Assembly: GCA_023653785.1 (NCBI GenBank)
Contig: JAMKCH010014248.1
Span: 1-64,000 of the forward strand
Length of the DNA stretch: 64,000 nt
Direction: 5' to 3'
Source: Ophioderma brevispina
Lineage: Eukaryota > Echinodermata > Ophiuroidea > Amphilepidida > Ophiodermatidae
The position numbers and the translations under genes were made by a program. Below, piece by piece: positions 1 through 11,790 of this stretch (within the stretch, counting starts at the first letter, position 1; each line of letters opens with the position of its first letter). The notes beneath the pieces were generated by a model. The model was not told where the DNA came from. It was given only the letters and a program-made list of their open reading frames with translations, and did not search any database.

Positions 1-2470
1 CCTTGTTTCAAGGCAGTCTGAATCTGAATTAGACGCAGCCAGCTACCGTAAGCAAGTAATTTTAACCAACGAATTGATCACCCAGACATCGCTATTTTAT
101 ATCCGGAGTCCAACCCAGGTGTTTGCGGTTTAGCTCGACAGCTCAGTCAGAACAGCCTTGTACAGATGTCTCCGTGTTTATGTTTTCATTATTTTTTTGT
201 CATGATTTGAAAATTTCCTTATGTAATTAAAACATAAAGACAAGACGCTCGGCTCGCCTCGCAGTGAGCGATCGTGGATAAGCAATTTCATTATGGGATG
301 TAGAATTCGTGGGGTGTTGACTTGACTTGGCCCTGTAGTGAGTGAGTGGGCGTGGGGATTTTGCTGAGGCCCTGGGTAGACTTATAGATCATATTTTATA
401 TCCATGTGTACGAGTTTGCATGGGCTCAGCAACGCTTGGGGGGGGGGGGTCAACACCATTTATTATAAATGGGGATGTACCTCGAAAAGGGACATAGCAG
501 AGCGGCTTGAACAAGACTATTATCTAATTGACTCTGTCATGCCCAAAACATATAATGCGTTCGTCGCCCGCATAACATACTGTCGTATTTTGCACAGTTT
601 TGAGGTTTTTGCGAAATTCCGCCTACTTACTTTTTTCATCGAGTTCTTGCCATCACCAAAGTTTCAAATGTGAGAATGCATAATTAATTCTTTTTATAAT
701 TACAGATTTTTGTCATTTTCCTGAAATTATCATATCCGAATTTCTCCCATACTGTCCGTATTTTAAAATCGCCAGTCATTTACACTGTTTTATTAGCGTT
801 CTATTTGCCGATCCTAAAATAGGATTTCACATACATCCCTATGTTTTTTTTTTGTGACGTTTCAATCTAATTTCGTAAACAAGCGTTTCACATAGTGATC
901 TATTTTTACGCACATTGAAAACAACGGTGTAATATGCGTCCGTCATGTGCAATAATCATTATTTGTGATTTCACATACAGATATATAACTTGTCGCCAAT
1001 TAAGAATATTGCATTTTAAGTTGGATTTATGTTTATATTGGGACTTTAAAATTTTTCTCCAAACAGTAAAGTCTTAAGATGTTTCTTTTATGCTCTTTAC
1101 CGTATAGACATGAACTGTCGCGTAATTGTGAATTGCGATTTCTCGTAACACTTGTTTTGTAAATACGGCAGTATGTGATGCTGGCGACGATTTGAATACT
1201 AATATCACCGTAAGTTGACTTGGAATACACGCAACCTATTTTGGACCCCCTTGTTACAGTCCCCAGGAATTCACTTGGGCTTATTTGATCAAAACCCAAA
1301 ATGTTGGTTTCTACAAACCGCTTCCAACATAAAGTGAAGAGCCCGGAAAGTAAGGTGTGACTGCAGCATAAAGAAAGAAAAAGCCTGATTTGATTTTGGG
1401 CAATTCCACTAACGGAAGGGACATTTGACTTTGTTTTTGGACGTCAGTTACGACACGAAAGGAGGATGTAGCTACCATAAACAAATACACTCCATCTTCT
1501 ACGTTATTGAATCTGGCCTATAATGAGCGGGGCAACGGAAGGGAGCAATGGGTGTGCACGACAGAAAATACTAAATCATAATCATTTTACACAGAGATGG
1601 CGTCGATTCGCTAAATTCAATCAGGTGTGATGCAATACATGGTGAGCATTCTAAATATGACAAAACAGGTTGACAAAAAAATGGGTGCTTCTTTCTTTAA
1701 ATGTCCCGGGGCTCTTTAACCATGACATTCAACGTTGACCCACTATTCGGAAGGAAGTGCTAAGTTTGCAGGCAAATATGAAAAAATGTCGACTTCTTGT
1801 CGGTGTGTTCAAGCAAGTCAAACAGACAAACAACTTGGGTTTGTTAGTACTATGGTATTGGATGAGGTTTCCGTCATTTACGATATAGAGATAGCTAGAA
1901 GCTTCTGCTTATATGTTCAGACAAAGGGACAACGGGGAGAACACACTTTCATTGAGTTCAATCAAATGTATTTTTGAACTGGGAAACATAAATTTGTGTA
2001 CTTTTTAATAATCACCGCAGGATTGACAGAGAAACAAAAAAAGACAACTCCAACATTAGAAAAACAGTTTTCGCGTTCGGGGTGACTCATAGCCATCAAT
2101 ACGCCCGATCACGCGTTGATACAATAATAATGCTAATCACTATACGCCGCATGGCCAAGATTAGCTTTCAACGCCAACAAAAGCAGTCAGGTGGGGTTTT
2201 TTTGCAATAGGTCTCTTAACATTCAAAACTTAGGATTGCCAAATGCATATAAGTGTGAAATTGATAGAGGTAGTTAGTAATTAATGAATGAAGATTCGAT
2301 CTATCGGGTGGGATTTTTTATGAATATCATTAATGCGACAGATTGGGTACGCATTGACGAGCATATTGACGGGTAAACATACATTTTTCCTGTATGAAAA
2401 ACGTAGAAAATGGTAAGTTCGAGTGAATTGAAAGGCACGAAGAACACGAATAAGAAGGCATTGACGTGAG
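1..2470. other. AT-rich sequence without recognised genes
   Basis: Only short open frames (under 90 codons) are present on either strand, none with a recognisable domain or codon pattern. I see no long inverted repeat and no copy of the other repeat families in the window. A run of ten G bases lies near 439-448. Best described as unannotated intergenic or decayed repeat DNA. Confidence 0.5.
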
Positions 2471-2539
2471 AAAGCTAGTAATAGATATAGTAAGGACGTG
2501 GTCGATGCACTAGCTGTACACGCGGAATGGAAGATGTCT

Positions 2540-3350
2540 GATCAAATTGTAATGACAAAAACAGCAGAGCCAAAAACGGGACGCCATTTGTCACCACATA
2601 ACAGCCCAATAAGTTTGTTGTAGGTTGTGTAAACGGTAAAGTGCTCCTAACTCTGTAAGTGTTTCAAAGGGGTTGGTAGTACATTTTGGTGACCCCACTT
2701 TGCCGACCCGACTCAGAATTCAGAAGTCTTTACGGAATGAAGGATACAGTATCACAGGCACTTTATTCCGTAAAGCTTACTGAATTTCTGAGTCGGGTCA
2801 GCAAAGTGGGGTCACAAAATGTACCAACCCAGTTTCAAATGCTCAAAATATATCCGATTAGGATACCTAGAATGCTTTCTTGTATTGTTCTCCCCCACTG
2901 TTCTACTTTTCAGTCAATCAAATCGTGAGGATAAAAAAATAAACTCAGGACATTGACTTTTTAAAGAACGCCCTACCTTTTTGAAAGGTATTAAATTTCT
3001 CTGAATATAAATTTTGTTTACACAGGCAAAATATGAAATATACAAAAATTCTTTACCTAAGTCATTATTTTGAACATTGTATATGGAAACAAAAAGTCAA
3101 CCTTAAGCTAAAATATTTCAGGCACAGGTATGTCATGCCCTCAGATTTTTCATGTATTGGGTACAAGCTCCCTCTTTCAGGGGCACATTCACAATTTTCA
3201 ACAAAAATCGAAAATTGTTCAATTTATTCGCAAATGATAGTCTTGGACCTTGAAAAGAAACAAGTCAAATATAGCTTGGAATGTTTTACTATTTGGCCAG
3301 ATTTGAGGCATTGGGGGAAATCCCTTCTAAAAATTAAAAAAAAGAATAAT
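2540..3350 (+). repeat. Dispersed repeat family A, copy 1
   Basis: This stretch aligns, with many substitutions and small indels, to 33910-34440. Shared blocks include a conserved segment around 2640 ending in GTGCTCCTAAC, one around 2915 with ATCAATCAAATCGTGAG, and one near 2950 with TCAGGACATTGAC. The alignment is interrupted here by a 163-bp palindromic insertion that the second copy lacks. A 108-codon open frame at 3033-3359 lies inside the repeat; the second copy does not preserve it, so I do not call it a gene. The element class is unknown. Confidence 0.75.
2669..2831. mobile_element. Palindromic MITE with 8-bp target duplication (hAT-like)
   Basis: The two halves (about 2669-2738 and 2763-2831) are near-perfect reverse complements separated by roughly 24 bases, so the whole element can fold into one hairpin. 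The ends read GGGTTGGTA inward. It is flanked by a direct repeat GTTTCAAA at 2661-2668 and 2832-2839. The related repeat at 33910-34440 has no insertion at the corresponding place, which gives an empty site. An 8-bp target duplication is typical of hAT elements (established knowledge), but the superfamily is an inference because there is no transposase. The 80-codon frame across it is only a reading of the palindrome. Confidence 0.85.
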
Positions 3351-3651
3351 TCGCATTGAGGTTTAGGACTACATACTGGAAACAACTTCCCATATTAATT
3401 GTTTTTACAAATGGTACAATTGGTCATTTTCTTGTATCTTCTGGTATAGAGGTCTTCACCTCACTCATGACATAAAAACATACAACCAAAAGTGTTAGTT
3501 CCCGTAGTATTCGTTATTCAGATCAATTTAATACACGACCTCAAAGTACTTGAGCTATTCAAAGTATAACCCATACTTTTATGGCCAATTCTGATGAAAA
3601 TGACGCCAATTGCGTTTGTTGCTGTCTTTAATCTCCCATTTTCTTACACAC

Positions 3652-3822
3652 GTCCCGGTGCTGTTTGTGTTCTTCGACAAGATACTTAGTCTCGACCTAG
3701 GCGACAATTGGGGAGCTGTTATGGGGAATGTTACAATCTCAGGCCGTGAGGAAAAAAACATCTTCCCCGCATCTGTGACTATCGGAACGTTGGTCACAAC
3801 GCCCGAAGATTAGTAGTAGTAG
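3652..3822 (+). mobile_element. SINE-like element, internally deleted copy
   Basis: The insertion begins GTCCCGGTGCTG, ends in a (TAG) simple repeat, and is flanked by the 11-bp direct repeat TTCTTACACAC at 3641-3651 and 3823-3833. The paralogous unit at 4883-5556 has a single uninterrupted version of this site near 5131-5141, so the boundaries are well supported. A short non-coding element with a simple-repeat tail and an 11-bp target duplication fits a SINE moved by a LINE machinery. Compared with the copy at 3994-4242 it lacks 107 bp. I could not assign the head to a tRNA, 5S or 7SL source. The open frames across it on both strands are accidental. Confidence 0.7.
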
Positions 3823-3993
3823 TTCTTACACACTGCTTTTGTGGATTAAAATGTTGATAGTTCAATAGAACTAATAAAACCCAATTTAGACATATATAGT
3901 TTTCTATACTTTCGGTTGGGTTTTATGTGACACATTTGCTTTCAAAAATGCCAAAATGGCAAAAAATGGCTGTTTTTTTTTTTTTTTTTTTTT

Positions 3994-4242
3994 GATACTT
4001 AGTCTCGACCTAGGCGACAATTGGGGAGCTGTTATGGGGAATGTTACAATCTAAGTGCTGATAGGAGCTGCGCTACGGTTGCGCCCTAGTTGAAGCGAAA
4101 TGATTCTGATTATTTTCTAGTTACAGCGTAATAATTATCGGACCTGGAGCCTGCCAGCTCAGGCCGTGAGGAAAAAAACATCTTCCCCGCATCTGTGACC
4201 ATCGGAACGTTGGTCACAACGCCCGAAGATTAGTAGTAGTAG
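3994..4242 (+). mobile_element. SINE-like element, longer but 5'-truncated copy
   Basis: Nearly identical to 3680-3822, but it lacks about the first 28 bases and contains an extra segment at 4053-4159 that the first copy has lost (or never had), with a 2-bp CT repeat at the deletion point. It follows a T run at about 3973-3993. Its downstream flank to 4394 is the same as that of the first copy, with no mismatch I could see over about 130 bases. It therefore arose by segmental duplication or assembly joining, not by an independent insertion. Confidence 0.7.
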
Positions 4243-4689
4243 TTCTTACACACTGCTTTTGTGGATTAAAATGTTGATAGTTCAATAGAACTAATAAAAC
4301 CCAATTTAGACATATATAGTTTTCTATACTTTCGGTTGGGTTTTATGTGACACATTTGCTTTCAAAAATGCCAAAATGGCAAAAAATGGCTGTACAATTC
4401 TCTATATCAAATTTTTAAAAATTCAGAAAAAAAAAATACCTAACATATCAATTTCTTTGAATAATTGGTTTTGGTATGTTTTAAACATGTGTTGAAAATC
4501 CATGATACTGTTTAAGCTTGCATTTGCCTTACCGTTAATTTTTCCGAGAACAAAATAAGGTGTCCAATAGAATTGGGTTTATTACGTTATCCACATCTCA
4601 ACTAAATTCAAAATATTTAAAACGAGTATTAAGATAAAGGTTATGGTATCTTTTAGAGGCAAACACTGAATGCATTTTCACGCCTTACT

Positions 4690-4850
4690 ATAACAATGGG
4701 TCGTTTTTCCCACCAGGCGACTATAAAGGAAATGGATCTAACTTCAAAGTCTATAATTTAAAGGCCACCATAAAAAACAGATTCTATAGCAGCCGAGTTG
4801 TAATGCGCTTTTTTGCCGTAGGATACAAAGTTTATTTATTTTCTCCTTCG
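4690..4850 (+). pseudogene. Coding-like fragment paralogous to 55730-55870
   Basis: About 100 bases match 55732-55835 in both nucleotide and reading frame. The shared peptide core reads GNGSNF, then YNF or YNL, then RFYSSRVVM. Both copies are preceded by a pyrimidine-rich stretch ending in AG (TTTCCCACCAG here, TGGCCTTACAG in the partner), as a splice acceptor would be. I do not recognise the protein. It may be an old exon captured by a repeat or part of a transposon protein. Confidence 0.35.
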
Positions 4851-4882
4851 TCACGTTCCTCAATTATATTTACTCTGGCGCT

Positions 4883-5556
4883 TTCCCATATTAATTGTTT
4901 TACAAATGGTAATGGTCATTTTTCTTTCTCTTCTTTGGTACAGAGGTCTTTTACCTCACTCATGCATAACCTATAACAAAAGGTGTCAGTTCCCGTAGTA
5001 TTCGTCATTCAGAACAATTTAATACCCGACCTCAAGGTATTTGTGCTATTCAAAGTGTGACCCATACTTTTATGGCCAATTCTCATGAAAATGACGCCAA
5101 TTGCGTTTTTTATGTCTTTAATCCACCATTTTCCTACACACTGCTTTTGTGGATTAAAATGTTGATAGTTCAATAGAACTAATAAAACCCAATTTAGACA
5201 TAATACTTTTCTATACTTTCGGTTGGGTTTTATGTGATACATTTGCCCTCAAATATGCCAAAATGGCAAAAAATGGGTGTCCAATTCTCTATATCAAATT
5301 TTTAAAAATTCAGAAAAAATACCTAACATATCAATTTCTTTGAAGAATTGGTTTTGGTATGTTTTAAACATGTGATGAAATTCCATGATACTGTTTAAGC
5401 TTGCATTTGCCTGGCCGTTAATTTTTCCGAGAACAAAATAAGGTGTCCAATAGAATTGTGTTTATTACGTTATCCGCATCTCAACTAAATTCAAAATATT
5501 TAAAACGAGTATTAAGATAAAAGTTATGGTACCTTTTAGAGACAAACACGGAATGC
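4883..5556 (+). repeat. Tandem duplication unit 2 (uninterrupted)
   Basis: Paralogue of 3387-4673 without the SINE-like insertion. It supplies the empty target site for that insertion (TCCTACACACTGC near 5131-5144) and the reference order of the flanking sequence. A 77-codon minus-strand open frame inside it is not conserved in unit 1. Confidence 0.8.
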
Positions 5557-5559
5557 TAA

Positions 5560-7230
5560 TGGAAATTTATGCTTGCAATCACCTGAAGTGGCAAATGTAA
5601 GGACCAGTTAAGATGGAACTTGAAAAAAAAAGTCGACCATGATAAGGATGTTTATTATCCAATTTTTCTCAGCAAGTAAGGAATATCCATGTTGATTGAG
5701 GTAGGTACAGCTATTAATTCCCTCATCACAAACGTAATAGAAAACTCCAGATATGTACTTCCTGGTCAATGTAGAGTGCACAAAGGTGTTTATTACGTTA
5801 TTTATTTTCAGTTAGTTTATTACGTTATCCACTGATGGGAGACTGTGTTTTGTTACATTGTGACATCAAAGACCCATTATCATTTGGCTGGATTTGTCCA
5901 CCTGAATAATGACTTGCACAAAATGTTCAAAATATTTTGAGTTCCTGGTTATAGCATGAATTTTGTGGCTTTTTTTAACTTTAATGGATAACGTAATAAA
6001 TAAAACAGTATTGTCATGTACTGTCAAATCATTCAAACATCGTCTTATATTAAAACAATAAAGGTAATCCTAAGGTTTCTGATGGAAATAGTAATTCGCG
6101 ATTTCCATGGATTTTCATTTTTGATAACGTAATAACCCTATTCTTTTGACACACAAAATGTTGCAAGCCTGCTTTACACGCTTCTGAGAGGTGGTGTTTA
6201 CAGTTTTGTCTCCCCTAATTAATGACACATATTTCAAGTAAAAATTGCATAAAGAACAAAATTCGTGACAATTTTTTGGGCTTTTTCAAACCCAATTGGC
6301 GTCTTTGTTTCGTAAGAATTGGCCTTATGCATACATATCCAACATGCATGTCGTTCTTTAGATTTAGAAAGTCTCCAGAAATTTGGAATGAACTTTGCCA
6401 TTCACGGCAAAATGGCTGCTAATCCGAAAGGTGGAAGACCTCTATTAACCCTCGTCTACCCGAGTCATTAAAAAATGCAAATGGTGCGCCCGCAGGCGGA
6501 GTGCCCATTCTCTCTGTCATTGGCGTTTGGGCCAGACTCCCTCATATGAACTAGAGCTCTGGAGCTATACAGTATAATTATAGCTAGTTTTACTCTACAA
6601 TAATGGTAGATTTGAGTTCTACATCTAGTGCCAGGATTTCATATTTTGGATGCCGCCGGAGCTTGATAGCTAAATTGTCTGCTGTCGTCTTTTAAGCCAA
6701 AGAGCTTCAGTTTTGGAATAAAAAAGGGATTCCAGTTTGTGGTCCTATATGAGAACATAGCGACAGACTGATGGTGGTATATTACCTGGATTTTATTATT
6801 ATGGACCATTTGTCGTCGAGGGAAAGCCCCGTCGTCTTGAACTGCTGGACAAGATTACCTTCAGGACTGAGAAGATTCCCTTGGAAACTATACCTGAGTT
6901 GTTGTTATGAACTTGTGCGCTGTCATTTTGGAGTCTTCGCTGAGGAGGACATATATCGTGAACTGCAACGACTCTTTTGAACATGAAGTATCAGTTATAA
7001 ATTGTGTGTAATTGTGTAATTGTGATTTATGTATGTTTGGACATACCAAATTCTTGAACCACATCAAGTAAAGATCATTAAAAAACTGGTGTTATGATAT
7101 ATAATTCAGATACTTGTGCACAAGGCTCATTATTTGTGTTTAAAGGCTATTTATGAACTAGGCGTACACGAGGAAGTCATAACAGTATTCAATTCCCTTT
7201 GAAGTTTGCTTATTAAATCATTAAAACTTT
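5560..7230. other. Region without recognised genes
   Basis: Besides the inverted motifs noted separately there is one end of the TTAACCCTCGTCTACC family at about 6446, pointing right, with no matching end nearby. Two overlapping short open frames around 6771-6984 on opposite strands have no recognisable domain. The segment 6640-7100 ends in AT-rich sequence resembling a transcript 3' end, but I cannot support a gene. Confidence 0.4.
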
Positions 7231-7580
7231 TCAATTTGGTACCACGGAACTGGTTATATTTTAAAGCAGCTTTTATGTTATCAAAATAAGTACAAACAGT
7301 CCCAATATCACGTCATTGGTTCAAGGTAGCTTTTCAAATTTTCATATCTGTCAATAATTTTGGAAATTTAAGAGTTTGATATCACTAAAAACATTCGTAA
7401 TTCGTCCGTAAAACTAAAAGTGATGTTTTTATTCCTGTCGGTAAAAAACGATATTGTCGATGGTACGAATTCGTTTGGAGGGATGTGTGAGATCAAAACT
7501 TCAAAAGCCCGTAAATGATCAACTTGTCAACTGAATGATGCTGTTAACCATTCTAATGAACGTTTTGTATCGATATATGC
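7230..7580 (+). repeat. Fragment of repeats shared with 56350-56770 and 45870-46040
   Basis: The left part (around 7240-7400) matches the sequence on both sides of the MITE at 56458-56697, including TTTGGTACCAC and AAAATAAGTACAAACAGT. It contains the uninterrupted version of that MITE's insertion site (CACGTCATTGG near 7308-7320). The right part (around 7430-7510) matches 45880-45960, sharing ATATTGTCGATGGTACG. Confidence 0.65.
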
Positions 7581-10500
7581 AAAGACACTTTTTTTTCTGT
7601 GCCAAGCCAATGGCTTAGCCTTTTATTGCATCAAAATAAACATAATCAATCAATATTACAGAAAAAGAAATGGATGATATGACAGTGTAGCATACATTTA
7701 AAATTTCAAAATTAGCATTTTAAAATTCTTCCATTTGGGTGTACACCACCTAAAGTGCCATTTATTGGTTGCAATAATTTTTCAGTTCTTACATGTTTTC
7801 ATCACATTAATGAAGGTATCAATATTGGAGGTTTGTTCATTTACACTAGCATTATAGATAAAATATTTGTAAACAGAATACGAAAATTAGATTGAATAAT
7901 CAGGCATCTAGAAGCCTAGGATGATATCACGCATAGTAAGTTCGAATCACTATCTAAAACACGCACCTTAAACATGTTCCAAAACATGCAGTGCACTGCA
8001 ATTCCAAAAGAGATGCTCAATATTACCATATTCATGTTGCAGAAGAGTAGAAGGTACACATATTTGATTTAGTTTTATACCTATTTGACAAGCAATTTAT
8101 TAACATGAAAGATATCTGTGTAAAATTTTATATTGGCAGTATCACAGTCTGTGGATTGTAGATGATGGGATAGGTATGGAATAATTCAGTCCAGTCTAAG
8201 TAAAATCATTACACATGAATGGCCCACTTATTTCAGAGTTAGGTTGTTTGAAGATCTTACGAACACATACATACTGAACCATTGTACCACACCGTATTTT
8301 TAGTGAGATTAAGAAGTTCTTCTTGAAAGTTAGCTTCATCCACCCACCACCTGGAATTCTTTTCCATTTAGGTTGGAAATTGGAAATTGCATATAAATTA
8401 AGAGAGCAATAGTCCATAAAATTGCAATGAAAAGAAAATTTACTCTTAAATTCATCATATTTGACAAAATTTCTACCCTCATCAGCCAAAATGTCATGGA
8501 AATCTTCACAGCCACCATCGTACCAACCTTTTCCTAAAGATAGTATTATGTTGAATCTTAATTGCGGAATTATTGCATACTTTTGTGCTACAATTGCACA
8601 TTGGGGGATCATACGCAACATTCATCACGGGATATTAAACAACTTCGCGAAAAAGCATGTCGATTGATTAATACTTTTATACAGTGGGTTAATGTTAATT
8701 GCCAAATAAGGTTACCACCAGGCGGGTTTAAGGATATATCTCAAACAAGTACATTCCATTGGCCACTATTGTTGGGGTCAAGAAGGCGTTTAACCCATGC
8801 GATTTTAAGTCCAAAGATAACAGAGGGAATATGAAATCATTTTTAAGCACCGACAGTTGTAATCACCAATAATAGTTTTTCTACTATTTGATTGGTTTTT
8901 GCCAGACCAGACAAAATTCTCATTTTGTGGAAGCTCGTTCAAAAAAATGTCGGTGGCTTTGCAGAAATGAAAGCAAAAAGTAATCTGGAAAGGCCAAAAG
9001 ATTTAACCAATAGTGATTTTACCCAAAGGGTATATCCCTTTGTGCCAAATTCTCAAAATAGCTTGGAGCTTTTTAAGCTTAGAATAAAAATTGAGCTCAT
9101 AAATATTTTTCAGATCGGGGCATAAAAGTACACACCCAACAAACTGAATGGGCTCTTTGGCATTTATATATTACTAAACCAGGATCATCAAATATTTGGA
9201 GGGTTATTCTGATAGCAACCAAGTGGTAAAAGTTTCACATTTATCAAATTAATATAGTGAGACCTTGAATATGATTTAAATTTGTAAAGTATATGAATAG
9301 CCACTATTAAATTGACCGAACATCCCGCAAGTACAAAGCTGTGTCGTCTGCATATGCACTTACAAAATTTCAATGTTATTCACCATAATACCCCGAAGCT
9401 CATTTCACTTTTTAATTAGAGAATTCTTAAAATCTCAATACCTACAATATAAAGGAACGAGCTTAAGGGGCATCCCTGACGTACACCGCAAAACAAATTA
9501 AAAAAAGTGGAGGCATACATGTTAAACACACTTGATGAAATATCAATATAAAAGACTTTTACCCAATTTATTCAGATCAGGACCAAAGTTAAAAAAGTTA
9601 AAAAACCGAAGAAGAAGAGACTTAAAAAATTGAAGGACCATTCAAGTTTATCAAATGCTTTCTGGAAATCAATCAATAACAAAAAAAAAACCTTGCGAAA
9701 TTATTCTTACTTAACATAATCAATGACGTCCTGAGGCCAAACGAATGTTTCACCCGATATCGCCCTGAAGAAAATCCAGTTGGTCAATATGGATTATATG
9801 GGAATACATGCTTCATACGTGAAGCAATGCATTTGGTAATTTAATTTATAATCAGTGTTGAGCAATGTAATTGGTCTCCAATTATTCAAATAGGTAGGGT
9901 CTTTTCCTTTTTGGTTTCAGGCAAATAATGACCCTACGTGATCTGAGGACAATTTCCATGCTGGAAGAAGAATTGGTAGCTAGCGATAAATTTTTACATT
10001 ACATTAAAAAAGAATTTATAAAATTCGTGGGGTAGCCCATCTGTGTAGGGGGTCTTGTTAGTAGGCATAGTTTTAGGGCTTGAATCACTCAAATCTTAGT
10101 AATTAGACCCTCCCATTTGTTTTGCAAAAACCAGTTACTCAACTTAGGTGGTTTGATATATCAGAAAAAAAAAACATTCAATATTACAATTATAGGATTC
10201 TTGATTTATAGAGATTTTGATAAAACCTTTTTTACTCATTCAAGATATCGCTGGTAGAGGTGAGCACATTACCATACAGATGTAGTTTAGTAGGACCTTC
10301 TGCCTTTGGTTTCTCTTTTCAAGATTAATAAAAATTACTGTTTTTTTCACCAATATTCGGGTGCCAGTGTGCCCTAGATCTAACAATGCAGCCATCAGTC
10401 TTAAGTTTATATAAGGTTATCAAGCTCACACTCTGCACTCTTTAATTAAAACAGACAATTCCTCAGTAGGGTTGGTGGAGTATCGAAACTCAAGATCATT

Positions 10501-11360
10501 TAAATGATCTAAAAGTGCCTCATGCTCCCTTCTTTTCTTAGACAGCTAAGCAGAATATTAAAGTGGCAGATCTAATCTGACATTTCATGAAATCCCACAA
10601 AACATCTGGATTCAAATCATCACACGTGCATTCACATAATGAATGGCAGTGTTTGATTTGATTAACATTATCAGGCATCGTGAAGGAGGGCTGAAACAAT
10701 TTAATTTCCAAAAGCCGCGACCCTAGTTTCATAGATTGAAGTAATATTTAAAACTGACGAGAATGGTCTGCTTAAATCCTCGGTGAAGTTGCATTGGTCA
10801 ATCTGAGCAAATATAAATTAAAAATACAAGAAAACAGGTCCACATAACACATTGGTCGGAGAATGCTGTTGGAAACGCCCTGTAAACTTGCGTATATGTG
10901 GATTTATCTTTCTCCAAATGGCGATGAGGGAATGTTCATCCATTAATTAAGTTAGCATTTTTGAGCTTGAAAATGGTTGTGTGGTCGCGACCCCTTGTGA
11001 CTAAACGCAATATAATGTACACAATTAAAATCCCCGCCCCAGATAATGGATTCACATCAACTCTTGAAAGTTTATCATTGATTATAATTACAAAGGCCGG
11101 TTATCAATATTTGGACATATGCAATGTCATTTTCAAAAGGCATACTATTACTCAACTCACTTAAGGCTGCATTTTGCCAAAGAGTACACTTCATTGGAAT
11201 ATAAACAAACATCATAATGAACATTTAAACAATTGCTGTAGTACAAACACATAACATATTTGCAGCAATCTCTGGGATGAAATGATGTGAAAACAGATCT
11301 TAGATGAATTACATTCAGAATGACAATTTTTGATGGAACAACAGGCGAAAAAAATGGCAT
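7580..11360 (-). mobile_element. Decayed L1/Tx1-type LINE (non-LTR retrotransposon)
   Basis: Read on the minus strand, the order is apurinic-type endonuclease (about 11360-10750), linker, reverse transcriptase (about 10150-9200) and C-terminal region (to about 8200), ending near 7580. Readable landmarks are a GDFN-like endonuclease motif near 11024-11036, a WRKINPHIRKFTGR-like stretch near 10860-10910, LEKRNQ near 10300-10330, FQKAFD near 9650-9672, a QGCPLS-like motif near 9455-9485 and the catalytic YADDT near 9340-9356. The frame is broken many times by indels and stops. The L1/Tx1 assignment rests on domain order and on the linker and C-terminal patterns. No target duplication was identified and the 5' end is uncertain. 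Confidence 0.85.
8196..10735 (-). pseudogene. LINE ORF2 remnant: linker, reverse transcriptase, C-terminal region
   Basis: The longest intact piece (8196-8621, 141 codons) contains WYDGGCEDFHDILADEG and later FHCNFMDYCSLNLYAISN, the pattern typical of the far C-terminus of L1/Tx1-type ORF2. A 64-codon piece (10538-10732) contains LWDFMKCQIR, typical of the linker before the reverse transcriptase. Between them the polymerase motifs are legible only by changing frame. In its intact form the product would nick target DNA and copy the element's RNA at that site; this copy cannot be functional. Confidence 0.8.
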
Positions 11361-11790
11361 AATGTGGAAGAAGGATCTTTAGCTACGCATATGCAAGATT
11401 ATTTTGTGAGAACATGTATGAACTGCAATTACAAATATAATTAGCTACATAACAAAGATATTAAAATGATAAGGAAATGACATATAAGAAAGAACTGACA
11501 TATTGATTGCAAAAAATATGAAAGTACACAAAAGTTTTGGGTTAACCAAAACTTTAACACCTTAGCACAAAAGGTACGGAATTCAAATGTAATCGTGTAA
11601 TGTGGTGTGGAAAATATTGGAGGGTTGTCCGGGTCAGAACTTATTGTTTATGTCCAGACAATGCCAATGATGTGTTAGAGGGAGTTCTGAAAATCGATCC
11701 CACGATGCAAAGACACGCTATCGACTCTTTTGTTTGGAGTCAGTAAAAGAACGGATAAAGCATCGTGAACATCGAGGCCGAGTGAACCTC

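Larger units (their letters stand above)
3387..4673 (+). repeat. Tandem duplication unit 1 (interrupted by SINE-like insertion)
   Basis: Aligns to 4883-5556 along its length apart from an insertion and an internal duplication. Shared landmarks are the GTTCCCGTAGTATTCGT segment, a TTTATGGCCAATTCT segment and a TTTCGGTTGGGTTTTATG segment. Unit 1 carries the SINE-like insertion at 3652-3822 and a second, internal duplication of that insertion plus its right flank at 3994-4394. Divergence between units 1 and 2 suggests an old duplication, while the internal duplication is much younger. Confidence 0.8.
4561..6138. repeat. Region with repeated TTATTACGTTATC motifs in both orientations
   Basis: The motif TTATTACGTTAT occurs on the plus strand near 4578, 5461, 5789 and 5817, and inverted near 5986 and 6123. 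The outermost pair also shares part of its flank (a GTGT(C)CAA-like stretch before GGGTT(T)ATTACGTTATC), so 4561-6138 may be bounded by inverted ends of about 30 bp. No transposase is present. The inner motifs could be nested ends of related short elements. Confidence 0.4.
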
